This document shows positions 45,139-53,924 of a stretch of 64,000 nucleotides of DNA, one piece after another; position 1 is the first letter of the stretch, and every line of letters begins with the position of its first letter. The notes below the pieces were generated by a model. The model did no database searches. It saw nothing but the letters and a program-made list of their open reading frames with translations, and had not been told where the DNA came from. This DNA is from Rhodobacter sp. (lineage in GTDB: Bacteria > Pseudomonadota > Alphaproteobacteria > Rhodobacterales > Rhodobacteraceae): assembly GCA_027484145.1 (NCBI GenBank), contig JAIXUH010000013.1:434001-498000 (forward strand), given 5' to 3'. The position numbers and the translations under genes are program-made.

Positions 45139-46581
45139 CTAGCCGTGTTTCACCATGACGTGCCGCACGACGGTGTAGTCTTCCAGCGCATAGGATGACA
45201 GGTCCTTGCCATAACCGGATTGCTTTAGCCCGCCGTGCGGCATTTCGTTGACCAGCATGAAATGTGTGTTGACCCACGTGCAGCCATAGCGCATGCGCGC
45301 CGCTGTCGCCATGGCGCGCCCCACATCCCGCGTCCAGACCGACGAGGCAAGGCCATAGTCACTGTCGTTTGCCCATGTGATCGCATCTTCGGGGTCGGTA
45401 AACGGTGTGATCGACACGACGGGGCCAAAAACTTCGCGGCGCACGATTTCATCTTCCTGCCGCGCCCCGGCAATCACCGTGGGCTGATAGTAAAAACCGT
45501 TCGCCATGGCCGCGCCACCTGTGGTGACCTCGACATGGCTCAACTCGCGTGCGCGATTCACGAAGCTCGCCACGCGGTCGCGTTGACGCATGCTGATCAG
45601 TGGGCCGATTTCGTTGGTCGTATCATCCTCGGCCCCGAGGGTGATGGACCCTACGGCCGAGGACAGATCAGCCACCAGCCGATCATAGATCTTGGGCCCG
45701 GCGTAAATGCGGCAGGCGGCGGTGCAATCCTGCCCGGCATTGTAATAGCCAAAGGCACGCAGTCCCGAAACGACCTCATCAATATCGGCATCGTCAAACA
45801 CGATGACCGGGGCCTTGCCGCCCAGTTCCAGATGCGTGCGCTTGACCGTGCGCGCGGCGGCATCCAGCATCTTCTTTCCGGTGGCCACGTCGCCCGTCAA
45901 GCTGATCATATCCACCTGCGGATGATTGATCAGATAGTTGCCCACGGTCTGCCCGCGCCCCGTGATGACGTTGACCACACCTTCGGGCAACACATCGGCC
46001 AGAATGCGCGCCATCTTCAGCGCGGTCAGCGGCGTCTGTTCCGATGGCTTGAACACAATAGTATTGCCGCCTGCAATGGCAGGGGCCAATTTCCAAGCCA
46101 TCATCATCAGCGGATAGTTCCATGGCGCAATCGACGCCACCACGCCAATCGGGTCGCGCCGGATCATGCTGGTGTGACCGGCCATATACTCTCCGGCCAC
46201 TTGCCCATGCTGGGTACGGACAGCCCCGGCAAAAAAGCGATAGCAGTCTACGACCGCCGGAATTTCGTCATTGCGGGCAGCATTGATCGGCTTGCCGCAG
46301 TTCAGGGCCTCAAGCGCGGCAAAGGCATCAGCCTCGGCCTCGATCCGGTTTGCGATCTGCAAAAGGGCGGTGGCCCGTTCGGCGGGCGTGGTGCGCGACC
46401 AGGTTTCAAAGGCCTTGCGCGCCATTGCCACAGCGCGGTCAACCTGCGCGGTCGAGGCCTCTGGCACCTCAAGGATCAGGGCACCCGTGCGCGGGTTCAG
46501 GATCTGCTCTTTCGCATCCTGACCCGCCTCAAAGCTGGGTCCGATCAAAAGGGCCGTATCAATCGTGGAAAGCGTGTCCAT
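45139..46581 (-). CDS. Aldehyde dehydrogenase, gamma-aminobutyraldehyde type
   Basis: A 480-residue NAD(P)-dependent dehydrogenase. The catalytic residues are in LELGGKAP (Glu) and GQDCTAACR (Cys), with PWNYPL and the C-terminal [14 protein letters not shown] typical of the PuuC/PatD group. The context strongly supports 4-aminobutanal oxidation to GABA: it is the last gene of a polyamine-type ABC import operon, 14 bases after the permease gene. Other omega-amino aldehydes are possible. Confidence 0.85.
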   Translation of the reverse strand: MDTLSTIDTALLIGPSFEAGQDAKEQILNPRTGALILEVPEASTAQVDRAVAMARKAFETWSRTTPAERATALLQIANRIEAEADAFAALEALNCGKPINAARNDEIPAVVDCYRFFAGAVRTQHGQVAGEYMAGHTSMIRRDPIGVVASIAPWNYPLMMMAWKLAPAIAGGNTIVFKPSEQTPLTALKMARILADVLPEGVVNVITGRGQTVGNYLINHPQVDMISLTGDVATGKKMLDAAARTVKRTHLELGGKAPVIVFDDADIDEVVSGLRAFGYYNAGQDCTAACRIYAGPKIYDRLVADLSSAVGSITLGAEDDTTNEIGPLISMRQRDRVASFVNRARELSHVEVTTGGAAMANGFYYQPTVIAGARQEDEIVRREVFGPVVSITPFTDPEDAITWANDSDYGLASSVWTRDVGRAMATAARMRYGCTWVNTHFMLVNEMPHGGLKQSGYGKDLSSYALEDYTVVRHVMVKHG

Positions 46582-46595
46582 GGGTTCTCTCTCCC

Positions 46596-47402
46596 TTATT
46601 TGCCCGAACCGGCAATGTCAGAGCCGTTTCGTGTCAGGTAATAGGCGATCAGGATTGGTACGAAGGTGGCTATGAAGACCACAATCGCGACCACGTTGGT
46701 CACCGGGCGTTGCCGGGGGCGCACCAGTTCCTGCAGCATCCAGATCGGCAGGGTCGATTGCTGGCCCGCCGTAAAGGTGGTCACGATCACCTCATCAAAC
46801 GACAGGGCAAAGGCCAGCATGCCACCGGCCAGCAAGGCCGTGCCAAGATTGGGCAACAGCACATAGCGAAAGGTCTGAAAGCCATTGGCACCCAGATCGG
46901 CTGACGCCTCCATCACGCCACCCGAAAGCCGCCGGAACCGTGCCACGGCGTTGTTGTAGACGATCACGATGCAGAAGGTCGCGTGGCCCAGTATGATGGT
47001 CCAAGTCGAAAACGGGATGTCCATGATCGAAAACGCTGATCGCAGCGCCATTCCCGTAATCACCCCCGGCAGCGCAATCGGCAAAAGGATCAGCAGGCTG
47101 ATCTGTTCGCGGCCAAAGAACTTTGTCTGTGCCATTGCGGCAGACACCAGCGTGCCAAGGATCATGGCAAGGATGGTCGAAATGCTGGCCACCCAAAGCG
47201 ACAACCACAGGGGCGGCCAGATATCCTCACGAGACCACGCCACGCCAAACCATTGCAGCGTCAGGCCGGGGGGCGGGAACTCATAGCTCTTTTCTTCGGT
47301 GGTGAAGGCATACAGAAAGATCAGCAGGATCGGCAGGTGCAGGAACAACAGGCCAGCGATCGCGGAGGCCCGAAGGCTGAGTGAAGCGCGATCAGAGTGC
47401 AT
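46596..47402 (-). CDS. ABC transporter permease, PotC-like (system 2)
   Basis: A 268-residue permease with six membrane segments and the EAA loop ([20 protein letters not shown]). The ATG at 47402 is preceded by AAGGGGG and overlaps the end of the upstream permease gene by 11 bases. With the neighbouring PotB-like subunit it forms the channel of the second polyamine-type importer. Confidence 0.9.
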   Translation of the reverse strand: MHSDRASLSLRASAIAGLLFLHLPILLIFLYAFTTEEKSYEFPPPGLTLQWFGVAWSREDIWPPLWLSLWVASISTILAMILGTLVSAAMAQTKFFGREQISLLILLPIALPGVITGMALRSAFSIMDIPFSTWTIILGHATFCIVIVYNNAVARFRRLSGGVMEASADLGANGFQTFRYVLLPNLGTALLAGGMLAFALSFDEVIVTTFTAGQQSTLPIWMLQELVRPRQRPVTNVVAIVVFIATFVPILIAYYLTRNGSDIAGSGK

Positions 47403-48333
47403 CGAACGCCCCCTTCCGCTTGGCCACCCACAGATAGACAAGCATGACCACAATCGGAACCACGGCAAAGGCGGCGGCGAGCGGCGTGTTTCCGGCCGTG
47501 CCCTGCAACTGATAGACAGCCAGCCCGATGAAACGCGACGAATTGCCCACGATCTGCGGAATGATGTAATCGCCCATCGTCAGTGAAAAGGTAAAGATCG
47601 ACCCCGCGATGATGCCTGGCATGGCCAATGGAAAGATCACGGTGCGAAAGGTCTGGCTGCGGCTTGCACCAAGGTCGGCGCTCGCCTCCAGCATCGAGGT
47701 GGGCACACGTTCCAGCGCAGCCTGCATGGGCAGGATCATGTAGGGCAGCCAGATATACACAAAGACCAGAAAGGTGCCGATGTAGCTGGTGGACAATGAA
47801 TTGCCGCCGATGCCGGGAATGGACAGCACGGCATCCAGCACAGGCACTAGGCCCATGCCATCCGCGGCCCATGTCACGATGCCCTCTTTGGCAAGGATCA
47901 GTTTCCACGCATAGACCTTGACCAGATAGGACGACCACAGCGGCAGCATCACGCCAAGGTAGAAGATCGCCTTCCATTTGCCGCGGGCAAATCGGGCGGC
48001 GTAATAGGCGATGGGAAAGGCAAGGATGGCACAACCGACCGTCACAACAGCCGACATCAGCAGCGTGCGAATGATGATGTCCATGTTTTGCGCACGGAAC
48101 AGTTCGCCATAAGTTTTCAGGGTGAATTCCTCTTTCACCACGCCAGAAAACTCATCAATCGAATAGAAGCTTTGCAGCAAAAGCGCGGCAAGAGAGCCAA
48201 GATAGACCACACCCAGCCACAGGAGCGGCGGGGTCAGCAACACGGCCAGCAACAGGCGCGGGTGCCGCCAGAACAAGGCCGTCAGCCGGTCAGCCAGCCC
48301 GCGTTCGGGCAGGATGGCGGGGGCGGGGCTCAT
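47392..48333 (-). CDS. ABC transporter permease, PotB-like (system 2)
   Basis: A 313-residue permease with a longer N-terminus, six membrane segments, and the EAA loop [20 protein letters not shown]. The large periplasmic loop after TM1 (about 60-100) is usual for PotB. Its ATG overlaps the ATPase stop (ATGA). Confidence 0.9.
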   Translation of the reverse strand: MSPAPAILPERGLADRLTALFWRHPRLLLAVLLTPPLLWLGVVYLGSLAALLLQSFYSIDEFSGVVKEEFTLKTYGELFRAQNMDIIIRTLLMSAVVTVGCAILAFPIAYYAARFARGKWKAIFYLGVMLPLWSSYLVKVYAWKLILAKEGIVTWAADGMGLVPVLDAVLSIPGIGGNSLSTSYIGTFLVFVYIWLPYMILPMQAALERVPTSMLEASADLGASRSQTFRTVIFPLAMPGIIAGSIFTFSLTMGDYIIPQIVGNSSRFIGLAVYQLQGTAGNTPLAAAFAVVPIVVMLVYLWVAKRKGAFDAL

Positions 48334-49325
48334 CCCTCGCCCTCCATCACATGCAGGGAAGCCGGGTCAAAGCGAAGGCCAACCGTGCTGCCCGTGGCGG
48401 GAACGGGCTGGCCCGCCGGCACAAGGGCGGCCACTTCGGCCCCGGCCACATCCAGCGTCAACCGCGATCCTGCCCCAAGATAGCGCAGGCCCGTGACAGT
48501 GCCCGTGGGTGTGGCCCCTTCGGCCACACCCACGTGCAGGCTTTCTGGCCGCAGCGACGCCCAAGCCGCTGGTCCGCCGAAAGCACGCGTCACATCGGGC
48601 GGCAGCACGTTGGACGAGCCGACAAAATCAGCCACGAAACGGGTGCGCGGGCGGGCGTAGACATCATTCGGGGTGCCGATCTGGGCGATGCGCCCTTCAT
48701 TGAACACGGCAAGACGATCCGCCATGCTCAGCGCCTCACCCTGATCGTGGGTCACGAAGATAAAGGTGATGCCAAGGCGCGCCTGCAACGCCTTCAACTC
48801 ATCCTGCATCGCCTCGCGCAGTTTCAGGTCCAGCGCGCCAAGGGGTTCGTCCAGCAGCAGCACACGCGGTTCGTTGACCAAAGCGCGTGCAAGGGCCACG
48901 CGCTGCCGCTGCCCGCCCGAAAGCTGCGCCGGCTTGCGGTCGCCATAGCCCGACAGTTTGACCAGTGCCAACATCTCTTCGGCGCGGTCGTTGCGTGTGC
49001 GGCGGTCAACTCCTTTGACCATCAGGCCATAGCCCACGTTGTCACGCACGTTAATGTGCGGAAACAGGGCATAGTCCTGAAACACCGTATTCACGTTGCG
49101 CCGGTTGGGCGGCACATCGCCCACATCCTGCCCAAAGATGCGGATGCTGCCATCATTCGGTTTTTCAAAGCCTGAAATCAGCCGCAAGCAAGTGGTCTTG
49201 CCCGAACCCGACGGCCCAAGCATGGCAAAGAACGACCCTTCTTCGATGGTCAGGTCAACACCATCCACAGCGCGGACGTTGCCAAAGTGGCGTGTGACGG
49301 CACGAAATTCGACAGCAGCTGTCAT
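48330..49325 (-). CDS. ABC transporter ATPase, PotA-like (system 2)
   Basis: A 331-residue ATPase: Walker [11 protein letters not shown]-loop [11 protein letters not shown], signature [15 protein letters not shown], Walker [12 protein letters not shown], switch VTHDQ, and a C-terminal TOBE-type domain. It shares the domain order of the system 1 ATPase, but the two sequences differ enough to be separate systems rather than a recent copy. It is separated from the binding-protein gene by 79 bases that contain a hairpin. Confidence 0.9.
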   Translation of the reverse strand: MTAAVEFRAVTRHFGNVRAVDGVDLTIEEGSFFAMLGPSGSGKTTCLRLISGFEKPNDGSIRIFGQDVGDVPPNRRNVNTVFQDYALFPHINVRDNVGYGLMVKGVDRRTRNDRAEEMLALVKLSGYGDRKPAQLSGGQRQRVALARALVNEPRVLLLDEPLGALDLKLREAMQDELKALQARLGITFIFVTHDQGEALSMADRLAVFNEGRIAQIGTPNDVYARPRTRFVADFVGSSNVLPPDVTRAFGGPAAWASLRPESLHVGVAEGATPTGTVTGLRYLGAGSRLTLDVAGAEVAALVPAGQPVPATGSTVGLRFDPASLHVMEGEG

Positions 49326-49352
49326 GTTCGTCTTTCAGGCATGGCAAAAGCG

Positions 49353-49373
49353 GCCCGGCCAGAACGGCCGGGC
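49353..49373 (-). terminator. Intercistronic hairpin between binding-protein and ATPase genes
   Basis: GCCCGGCC and GGCCGGGC form a perfect 8-bp stem with a five-base loop; on the minus strand it is followed by CGCTTTTG. Hairpins at this place often attenuate transcription or protect the upstream message, giving excess binding protein over the membrane subunits. Confidence 0.55.
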
Positions 49374-49404
49374 ACAAGGTGTGGCAAATGCGGAAAGACC
49401 GGGT

Positions 49405-50571
49405 TTAGCGGCCGCCGATCACGCCAATGTAGTCAGACACCCAGCGGTAATAGGGCACGCAAGCCCCTTCGCCCTGCGAGCAGTTTGACACTGGCGTGGT
49501 CCAGAACTTGATCTTGTCAAAGTCATCCAGACCATTGGCCGTGCAGCCTTCGGCGGTCTGCATGCCACGCCCATCGGTACAGGCTGCGGGAACAGCCGGG
49601 TTGGCACCGAACCAGACCGACAGATCAGACTGCAGGTTCGACGACAGCTGATGTTCGAACCACATATAGGCGCAGTTCGGGTGCTTGCTGTCGACATGCA
49701 TCATTGTGGTATCTGCCCAACCCGTCGCGCCCTCTTGCGGGATGGTCGAAGCGATGGGCTGATTGTCCGCCTTCAAGAGATTGACCTGAAACGGCCAAGA
49801 CCCGGACGCCACGACGCCTTCGTTCTTGAAGTCATCAATCTGGATAAAGGCATCATGCCAATAGCGGCTGGTCAGAGTCCGTTGAACGCGCAGCAAATCC
49901 AACGCCGCCTTGTACTGGTCTTCGTTCAGCTCATAAGGGCTTGTGATCCCCAGTTCCGGCTTGTGGAACATCAGGTACTGCGCAGCGTCGGCCACATGGA
50001 TCGGGCCGTCATAGGCCTGCACCCGGCCTTCGTTCGATTTGCCGTCCGGCAGATCCATCTTCTCGAACACCACGTTCCAGCTGGTAGGCGGTTCCTTGAA
50101 GACTTCAGTGTTATACATCAGGACGTTCGGCCCCCACATATAGGGTACGCCGTAATGTTTGCCGTCGACCATGTGCCAGCCCGCATCCTGCAGGCGCGGG
50201 TCGATAGTCGACCATGACGGAATCAGATCCTTGTTGATTTCCTGCACGCGCCCCCCAGCGATCAGGCGCAGCGACGCATCGCCCGAGGCGGTGACAAGGT
50301 CAAAGCCGCCTTCGTTCATGAGGGCAACCATTTCGTCCGAGGTGTTTGCCGTCTTGACGCTGACCTTGCAGCCCGAGGCGGCTTCGAACTTGGTCACCCA
50401 GTCGAACGCCTTGTCGGTTTCGCCACGTTCGATATAGCCAGCCCAGGCGACGATCGACAATTCGCCTTCGCCCGGGCCGATGGAGGTCATCTGTGCCATG
50501 GCGGGGGTCAGGCCGGTAATCAGGGCAAGGGTCGTGCTGCCCAAAAGCTTCAGGGTCGTCCTCGTTGTCAT
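49405..50571 (-). CDS. ABC transporter substrate-binding protein (system 2)
   Basis: A 388-residue exported protein of the PotD/PotF/YdcS group with a signal peptide of about 26 residues (ending TPAMAQ). The mature chain has GELSIVAWAGYIERG and KFEAASGCKVSVKTANTSDE, the usual family start. Cysteines near the C-terminus probably form disulphides. GGGAG precedes the ATG at 50571. It is the first gene of the operon that ends with the aldehyde dehydrogenase. A polyamine such as putrescine is the likely ligand. Confidence 0.88.
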   Translation of the reverse strand: MTTRTTLKLLGSTTLALITGLTPAMAQMTSIGPGEGELSIVAWAGYIERGETDKAFDWVTKFEAASGCKVSVKTANTSDEMVALMNEGGFDLVTASGDASLRLIAGGRVQEINKDLIPSWSTIDPRLQDAGWHMVDGKHYGVPYMWGPNVLMYNTEVFKEPPTSWNVVFEKMDLPDGKSNEGRVQAYDGPIHVADAAQYLMFHKPELGITSPYELNEDQYKAALDLLRVQRTLTSRYWHDAFIQIDDFKNEGVVASGSWPFQVNLLKADNQPIASTIPQEGATGWADTTMMHVDSKHPNCAYMWFEHQLSSNLQSDLSVWFGANPAVPAACTDGRGMQTAEGCTANGLDDFDKIKFWTTPVSNCSQGEGACVPYYRWVSDYIGVIGGR

Positions 50572-50706
50572 GCTGAAATCTCCCTGTGAGAGCACCCGCA
50601 ATATCTGCGGGCGTGCCGGTTCATCCGATCATGGCGAAAGCCTATGCCAGACTTGCCGTTTCGCAATATCAAAACGCTGATGGCTCGTATCGGTTTTTCC
50701 GATAGT

Positions 50707-51609
50707 TCAGCGTGGGGGCACCGCACTTTGGGCAGACCGCACAAAGTTTAGCGCCGGCGCAGACAGGGGCGCGCCCCGCCGCCATGCGAGCCCGACCTGC
50801 ACTGTCGGCAGATCGCCCGACACATCCCTGATCTCGATCCGGTCGCCTTCCAGCGACCAAGGCCGGTAAACCAGGCTGGGCAAGATCGCCAACCCCGCAC
50901 CCGTGGCCACCAACGACCGCACCGCCTCCACCGACCGGGTGCGAAAGGCGGTTTCGGGCTTGACCGGCAGGGCAGCAGTCAGGCGTCGGGTCGATTCCTC
51001 GATTTCGTCCACCATCAGTTGAATCATCGGCTGACCAGCCAGTTGCTCCAGCGCAATCGCCTCTTGATCGGCCAGTGGATGACCCAGCGGCAGCCACAGC
51101 CGATAGGGCGACACCAGAAGTGTTTCCACCTGCAGGGCCATCCGGTCCTTGACCGACGAGGTCAGCAGAACGGCTACATCCAACTCTCCGCCAATCAACA
51201 GGTGCTGAAGGTAATCACCGCTGTCTTCGATCACGTTCAGGTCCACCAGCGGATAGGCCCTGCGAAACCGTTGCAGAATATCGGACAAGACATATCCCGC
51301 CACAAGCGAGGTGACGCCCAGCGACAACCTGCCCGGCACCGCCTCGGCGTCGCCACGAAAGGCGGTGCGGGCAATCGCGACATCCGCCAGTATCTGGCGC
51401 GCATGGCGCAGAAACGCCGAACCGCGATGCGTGATCAACAAGCCGCGCGCCTGACGGTCAAACAGCAAAACGCCCAAGTCTTCTTCCAGCGCACGAATGG
51501 CTTCGGTGACAGAGGACTGTGAGATCGACAGAACGCGGGCCGCCCCCGAAACGGAACCTGCCTCGGCAGCGGCGACGAAAAACTGAAGTTGGCGAAGCGT
51601 AAAGGCCAT
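50707..51609 (-). CDS. LysR-family transcriptional regulator
   Basis: A 300-residue protein. The N-terminal helix-turn-helix (LRQLQFFVAAAEAGSVSGAA, ISQSSVTEAIRALEEDLG) is typical, followed by the two-lobed inducer-binding domain. The start is the ATG at 51609; the longer reading upstream is low-quality sequence. It lies 135 bases upstream of the system 2 binding-protein gene on the same strand, so it may regulate that operon. Confidence 0.87.
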   Translation of the reverse strand: MAFTLRQLQFFVAAAEAGSVSGAARVLSISQSSVTEAIRALEEDLGVLLFDRQARGLLITHRGSAFLRHARQILADVAIARTAFRGDAEAVPGRLSLGVTSLVAGYVLSDILQRFRRAYPLVDLNVIEDSGDYLQHLLIGGELDVAVLLTSSVKDRMALQVETLLVSPYRLWLPLGHPLADQEAIALEQLAGQPMIQLMVDEIEESTRRLTAALPVKPETAFRTRSVEAVRSLVATGAGLAILPSLVYRPWSLEGDRIEIRDVSGDLPTVQVGLAWRRGAPLSAPALNFVRSAQSAVPPR

Positions 51610-52155
51610 GGGCGCAGCCTGCCGAAACAGGCGCTTGCGGGCAAGGGCCTGTGCAAATGCCACAAAAGGCGGCACTTGCCGCGCCTCTGGCATCGCCAGC
51701 CTGCCACTTTCGCAGGCAAGTGGCACAAAATCGCCGGGGCTAGTGCGGATCAAAGCGGCACTTCGCGACTTCCCGCTCAGGCTGTGTTGGCCCCACTTTA
51801 CACATAGCGGCCGACACCGCATGTCAGTGCTGCGTTGCAGAAATCTGACCATCCCGTCCAGGATGGCGGATGCACGCCGATCAAGCAAATGGGAACGACG
51901 GCCACTTGACCGCAGCCGACAAAAGTAGAAAAGACACATCAAAACAGAGGCATCTTCGGGCATGGCACAAAAGTCACCGAAACAGCGCCACGGCTTGGGG
52001 CTGTACAAGGAATAGGCAGCAGTTTGGTTGGGGTGCAGCAATTCTTATGCTGCACGTGCATATCGGCCTTGTTTCTGGCGCATGAACTCCCACATGGCGA
52101 GTCGCCAAAAACCCTGCCACTGGTGCCACGCAAATAAAGGGAGTCGATAGTTATC
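51610..52155. other. Divergent intergenic region with two inverted repeats
   Basis: This 546-base gap separates lysR from the opg operon. I see no credible gene. It carries TGCCACTT / AAGTGGCA (51702-51725, eight-base spacer), in a stretch with several further CACTTGCC- and GGCACTT-like half sites, and the hairpin at 52033-52055. Both opg and lysR promoters must lie here. Confidence 0.5.
52033..52055. promoter_or_regulatory. Perfect 8-bp inverted repeat upstream of opgG
   Basis: GTGCAGCA and TGCTGCAC flank a seven-base A/T-rich spacer (ATTCTTA), about 100 bases before the opgG start. It could be an operator or the stem of a leader structure; opg operons are known to respond to osmolarity. 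Confidence 0.45.
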
Positions 52156-53754
52156 ATGGCGTCCGTTCCGACACAGTCGGTCCACACCACCCGCCGGTTC
52201 GTTCTTGGGGCAATGGCCGCACTTGGCGCGTCCACCGTGCTTGGCGGCCGTGTTCACGCGCAAGTTGCACAGTCTGCGCCTGCGCCCGTCGAAGGCAAGC
52301 CCTTTTCGTTCGATATCCTGACCGAACAGATGAAGGATCTGGCCACGCGGCCGCATCAGGTTGCGACAAAGGCGGAAAGCTTCCTCGATCAGTTGACCTA
52401 TGACGACTATCAGAAGATCAAGTTCCGAGACGCGTCTGCGCCATGGATCGCCGAAGATTCGTCATTCCGCGTCTATCCGTTTCATATGGGCTGGCTGTTC
52501 GAAGAGCCGGTTCTGGTGTTAGAAGTGGTGGATGGCACGGCCACGCCCATGCAGTTTTCCACCGATGATTTCGAATACATCGGTGACCTTGCCGCCCGCG
52601 TTCCCGAACATGGCACCCTGCCCGGCGTGGCCGGCTTTCGTCTGAACGCGCCGCTGAACCGGGCTGATCTGTTTGACGAAGTTGTGGCCTTTCTGGGCGC
52701 GTCCTATTTCCGCGCCTTGGGCCGTGGCAACTCTTATGGTCTGTCGGCGCGGGGGCTGGCGATCAACACCGCACTTGCCGCAGGCGAAGAGTTCCCCCGC
52801 TTCTCGCGGTTCTACCTTGAAAAGCCTGTGCCGTTTGCGCGCGAAGTGGTTGTCACGGCAGCACTGGAAAGCGCGACCTGCACAGGCGCTTACCAGTTTG
52901 TCATTCGCCCCGGCACCGAAACGGTGATGGAGGTGACGGCGCGTCTGTTCTTCCGCAACGCCGTGGATGAAATCGGCGTGGCACCCCTGACGTCGATGTT
53001 CCTGTTCTCGGAAAAGAACCGTGCGTCCTTTGACGATTACCGCCCGAACGTGCACGACAGCGAAGGGCTGATGATTGTGCGCCGCGATGGTGACGTGATC
53101 TGGCGACCGCTGAACAACCCGGTTCGTCTGACCGGATCATACTTTGCCGAAGATGGCCCGCAGTCATTTGGGTTGATGCAGCGCAGCCGCGATTTCGAGG
53201 CCTATCAGGATGCGTCGGCGCATTATGAAAAGCGGCCTTCGCTGTTGATCGAGCCGATGTCGGACTGGGGCAAAGGTGCCGTGCGTCTGGTCGAGATTCC
53301 GACCGATCTGGAGGCGAATGACAACATCGTCGCCTTCTGGGTGCCCGAAGCAAAAGTGCAGGCCGGCGAGATGCGGGAATTTGCCTATCGCATGCGCTGG
53401 GGCATGATCGAGCCGGATTGGAACGAAGATCTGGCGTTTGTTTATGAAACGCGGTCCGGCGTTGGCGGTGTTTCAGGTGTGGAAAACACCGATGGCAGCC
53501 GCAAGTTCGTGGTCGATTTTGGCGGCGGACTGCTGGCCACCCTGCCGGATGACGCAAAGGTAGAGGCTGTCGTCAACATTTCCGGTGGCGAGATCGTGTC
53601 GCAAACGCTGTCCAAGATTCCCGGGGAACCGATCTGGCGCGTGGTGATTGATCTGAAGGGCACCAAAGACAGCGTTGTGGAAATGGGCGCCCATGTGCGC
53701 GGCTATGGCCGCAAACTGACCGAAAACTGGCTTTACCAATGGATCGTGGCATGA
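52156..53754 (+). CDS. opgG: Periplasmic glucan biosynthesis protein OpgG/OpgD
   Basis: A 532-residue exported protein of the MdoG/MdoD family that shapes or releases osmoregulated periplasmic glucans. The N-terminus is a Tat leader (TTRRFVLGAMAALGA, cleavage near VHAQ), which is more typical of OpgD. The body has the family segments YDDYQKIKFRD, FHMGWLFEEPV and FGLMQRSRDFEAYQD. It is the first gene of an opgG-opgI-opgH-opgC operon as known in Rhodobacter. The nearest purine-rich ribosome site (AAGGGAG) is unusually far from the ATG. Confidence 0.9.
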   Translation: MASVPTQSVHTTRRFVLGAMAALGASTVLGGRVHAQVAQSAPAPVEGKPFSFDILTEQMKDLATRPHQVATKAESFLDQLTYDDYQKIKFRDASAPWIAEDSSFRVYPFHMGWLFEEPVLVLEVVDGTATPMQFSTDDFEYIGDLAARVPEHGTLPGVAGFRLNAPLNRADLFDEVVAFLGASYFRALGRGNSYGLSARGLAINTALAAGEEFPRFSRFYLEKPVPFAREVVVTAALESATCTGAYQFVIRPGTETVMEVTARLFFRNAVDEIGVAPLTSMFLFSEKNRASFDDYRPNVHDSEGLMIVRRDGDVIWRPLNNPVRLTGSYFAEDGPQSFGLMQRSRDFEAYQDASAHYEKRPSLLIEPMSDWGKGAVRLVEIPTDLEANDNIVAFWVPEAKVQAGEMREFAYRMRWGMIEPDWNEDLAFVYETRSGVGGVSGVENTDGSRKFVVDFGGGLLATLPDDAKVEAVVNISGGEIVSQTLSKIPGEPIWRVVIDLKGTKDSVVEMGAHVRGYGRKLTENWLYQWIVA

Positions 53755-53918
53755 TCGACGCACAGACAATGGATTATTCCGAAGATGATCTGGTGGCAGG
53801 CCTGCCGCTGGCGCCACTGGCCATGCCAAAGCAGGTGCTGGAAGGCCATCGGTCCGGCGGAATTTGGGCTGGCCTTTTGGCCCGCTTTGCGGCTCTGACG
53901 ACGCGGTCACAGGGCTAA
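53751..53918 (+). CDS. Small protein between opgG and opgH (OpgI position)
   Basis: A 55-residue protein whose ATG overlaps the opgG stop (ATGA) and which ends six bases before opgH. It begins MIDAQTMDYSEDDLVAGLPL and has an amphipathic or weakly hydrophobic C-terminal half (GGIWAGLLARFAALTTR). In Rhodobacter sphaeroides a small gene named opgI occupies this position; I call it equivalent by position only. Function is unknown, possibly an interaction peptide linking OpgG and OpgH. Confidence 0.7.
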   Translation: MIDAQTMDYSEDDLVAGLPLAPLAMPKQVLEGHRSGGIWAGLLARFAALTTRSQG

Positions 53919-53924
53919 GCCCCG

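Noticed and set aside
51610-52041. A 144-residue N-terminal extension of the LysR protein
   Set aside because: The helix-turn-helix must be at the N-terminus in this family, and the upstream translation is Cys/Arg/Ser-rich without coding character.
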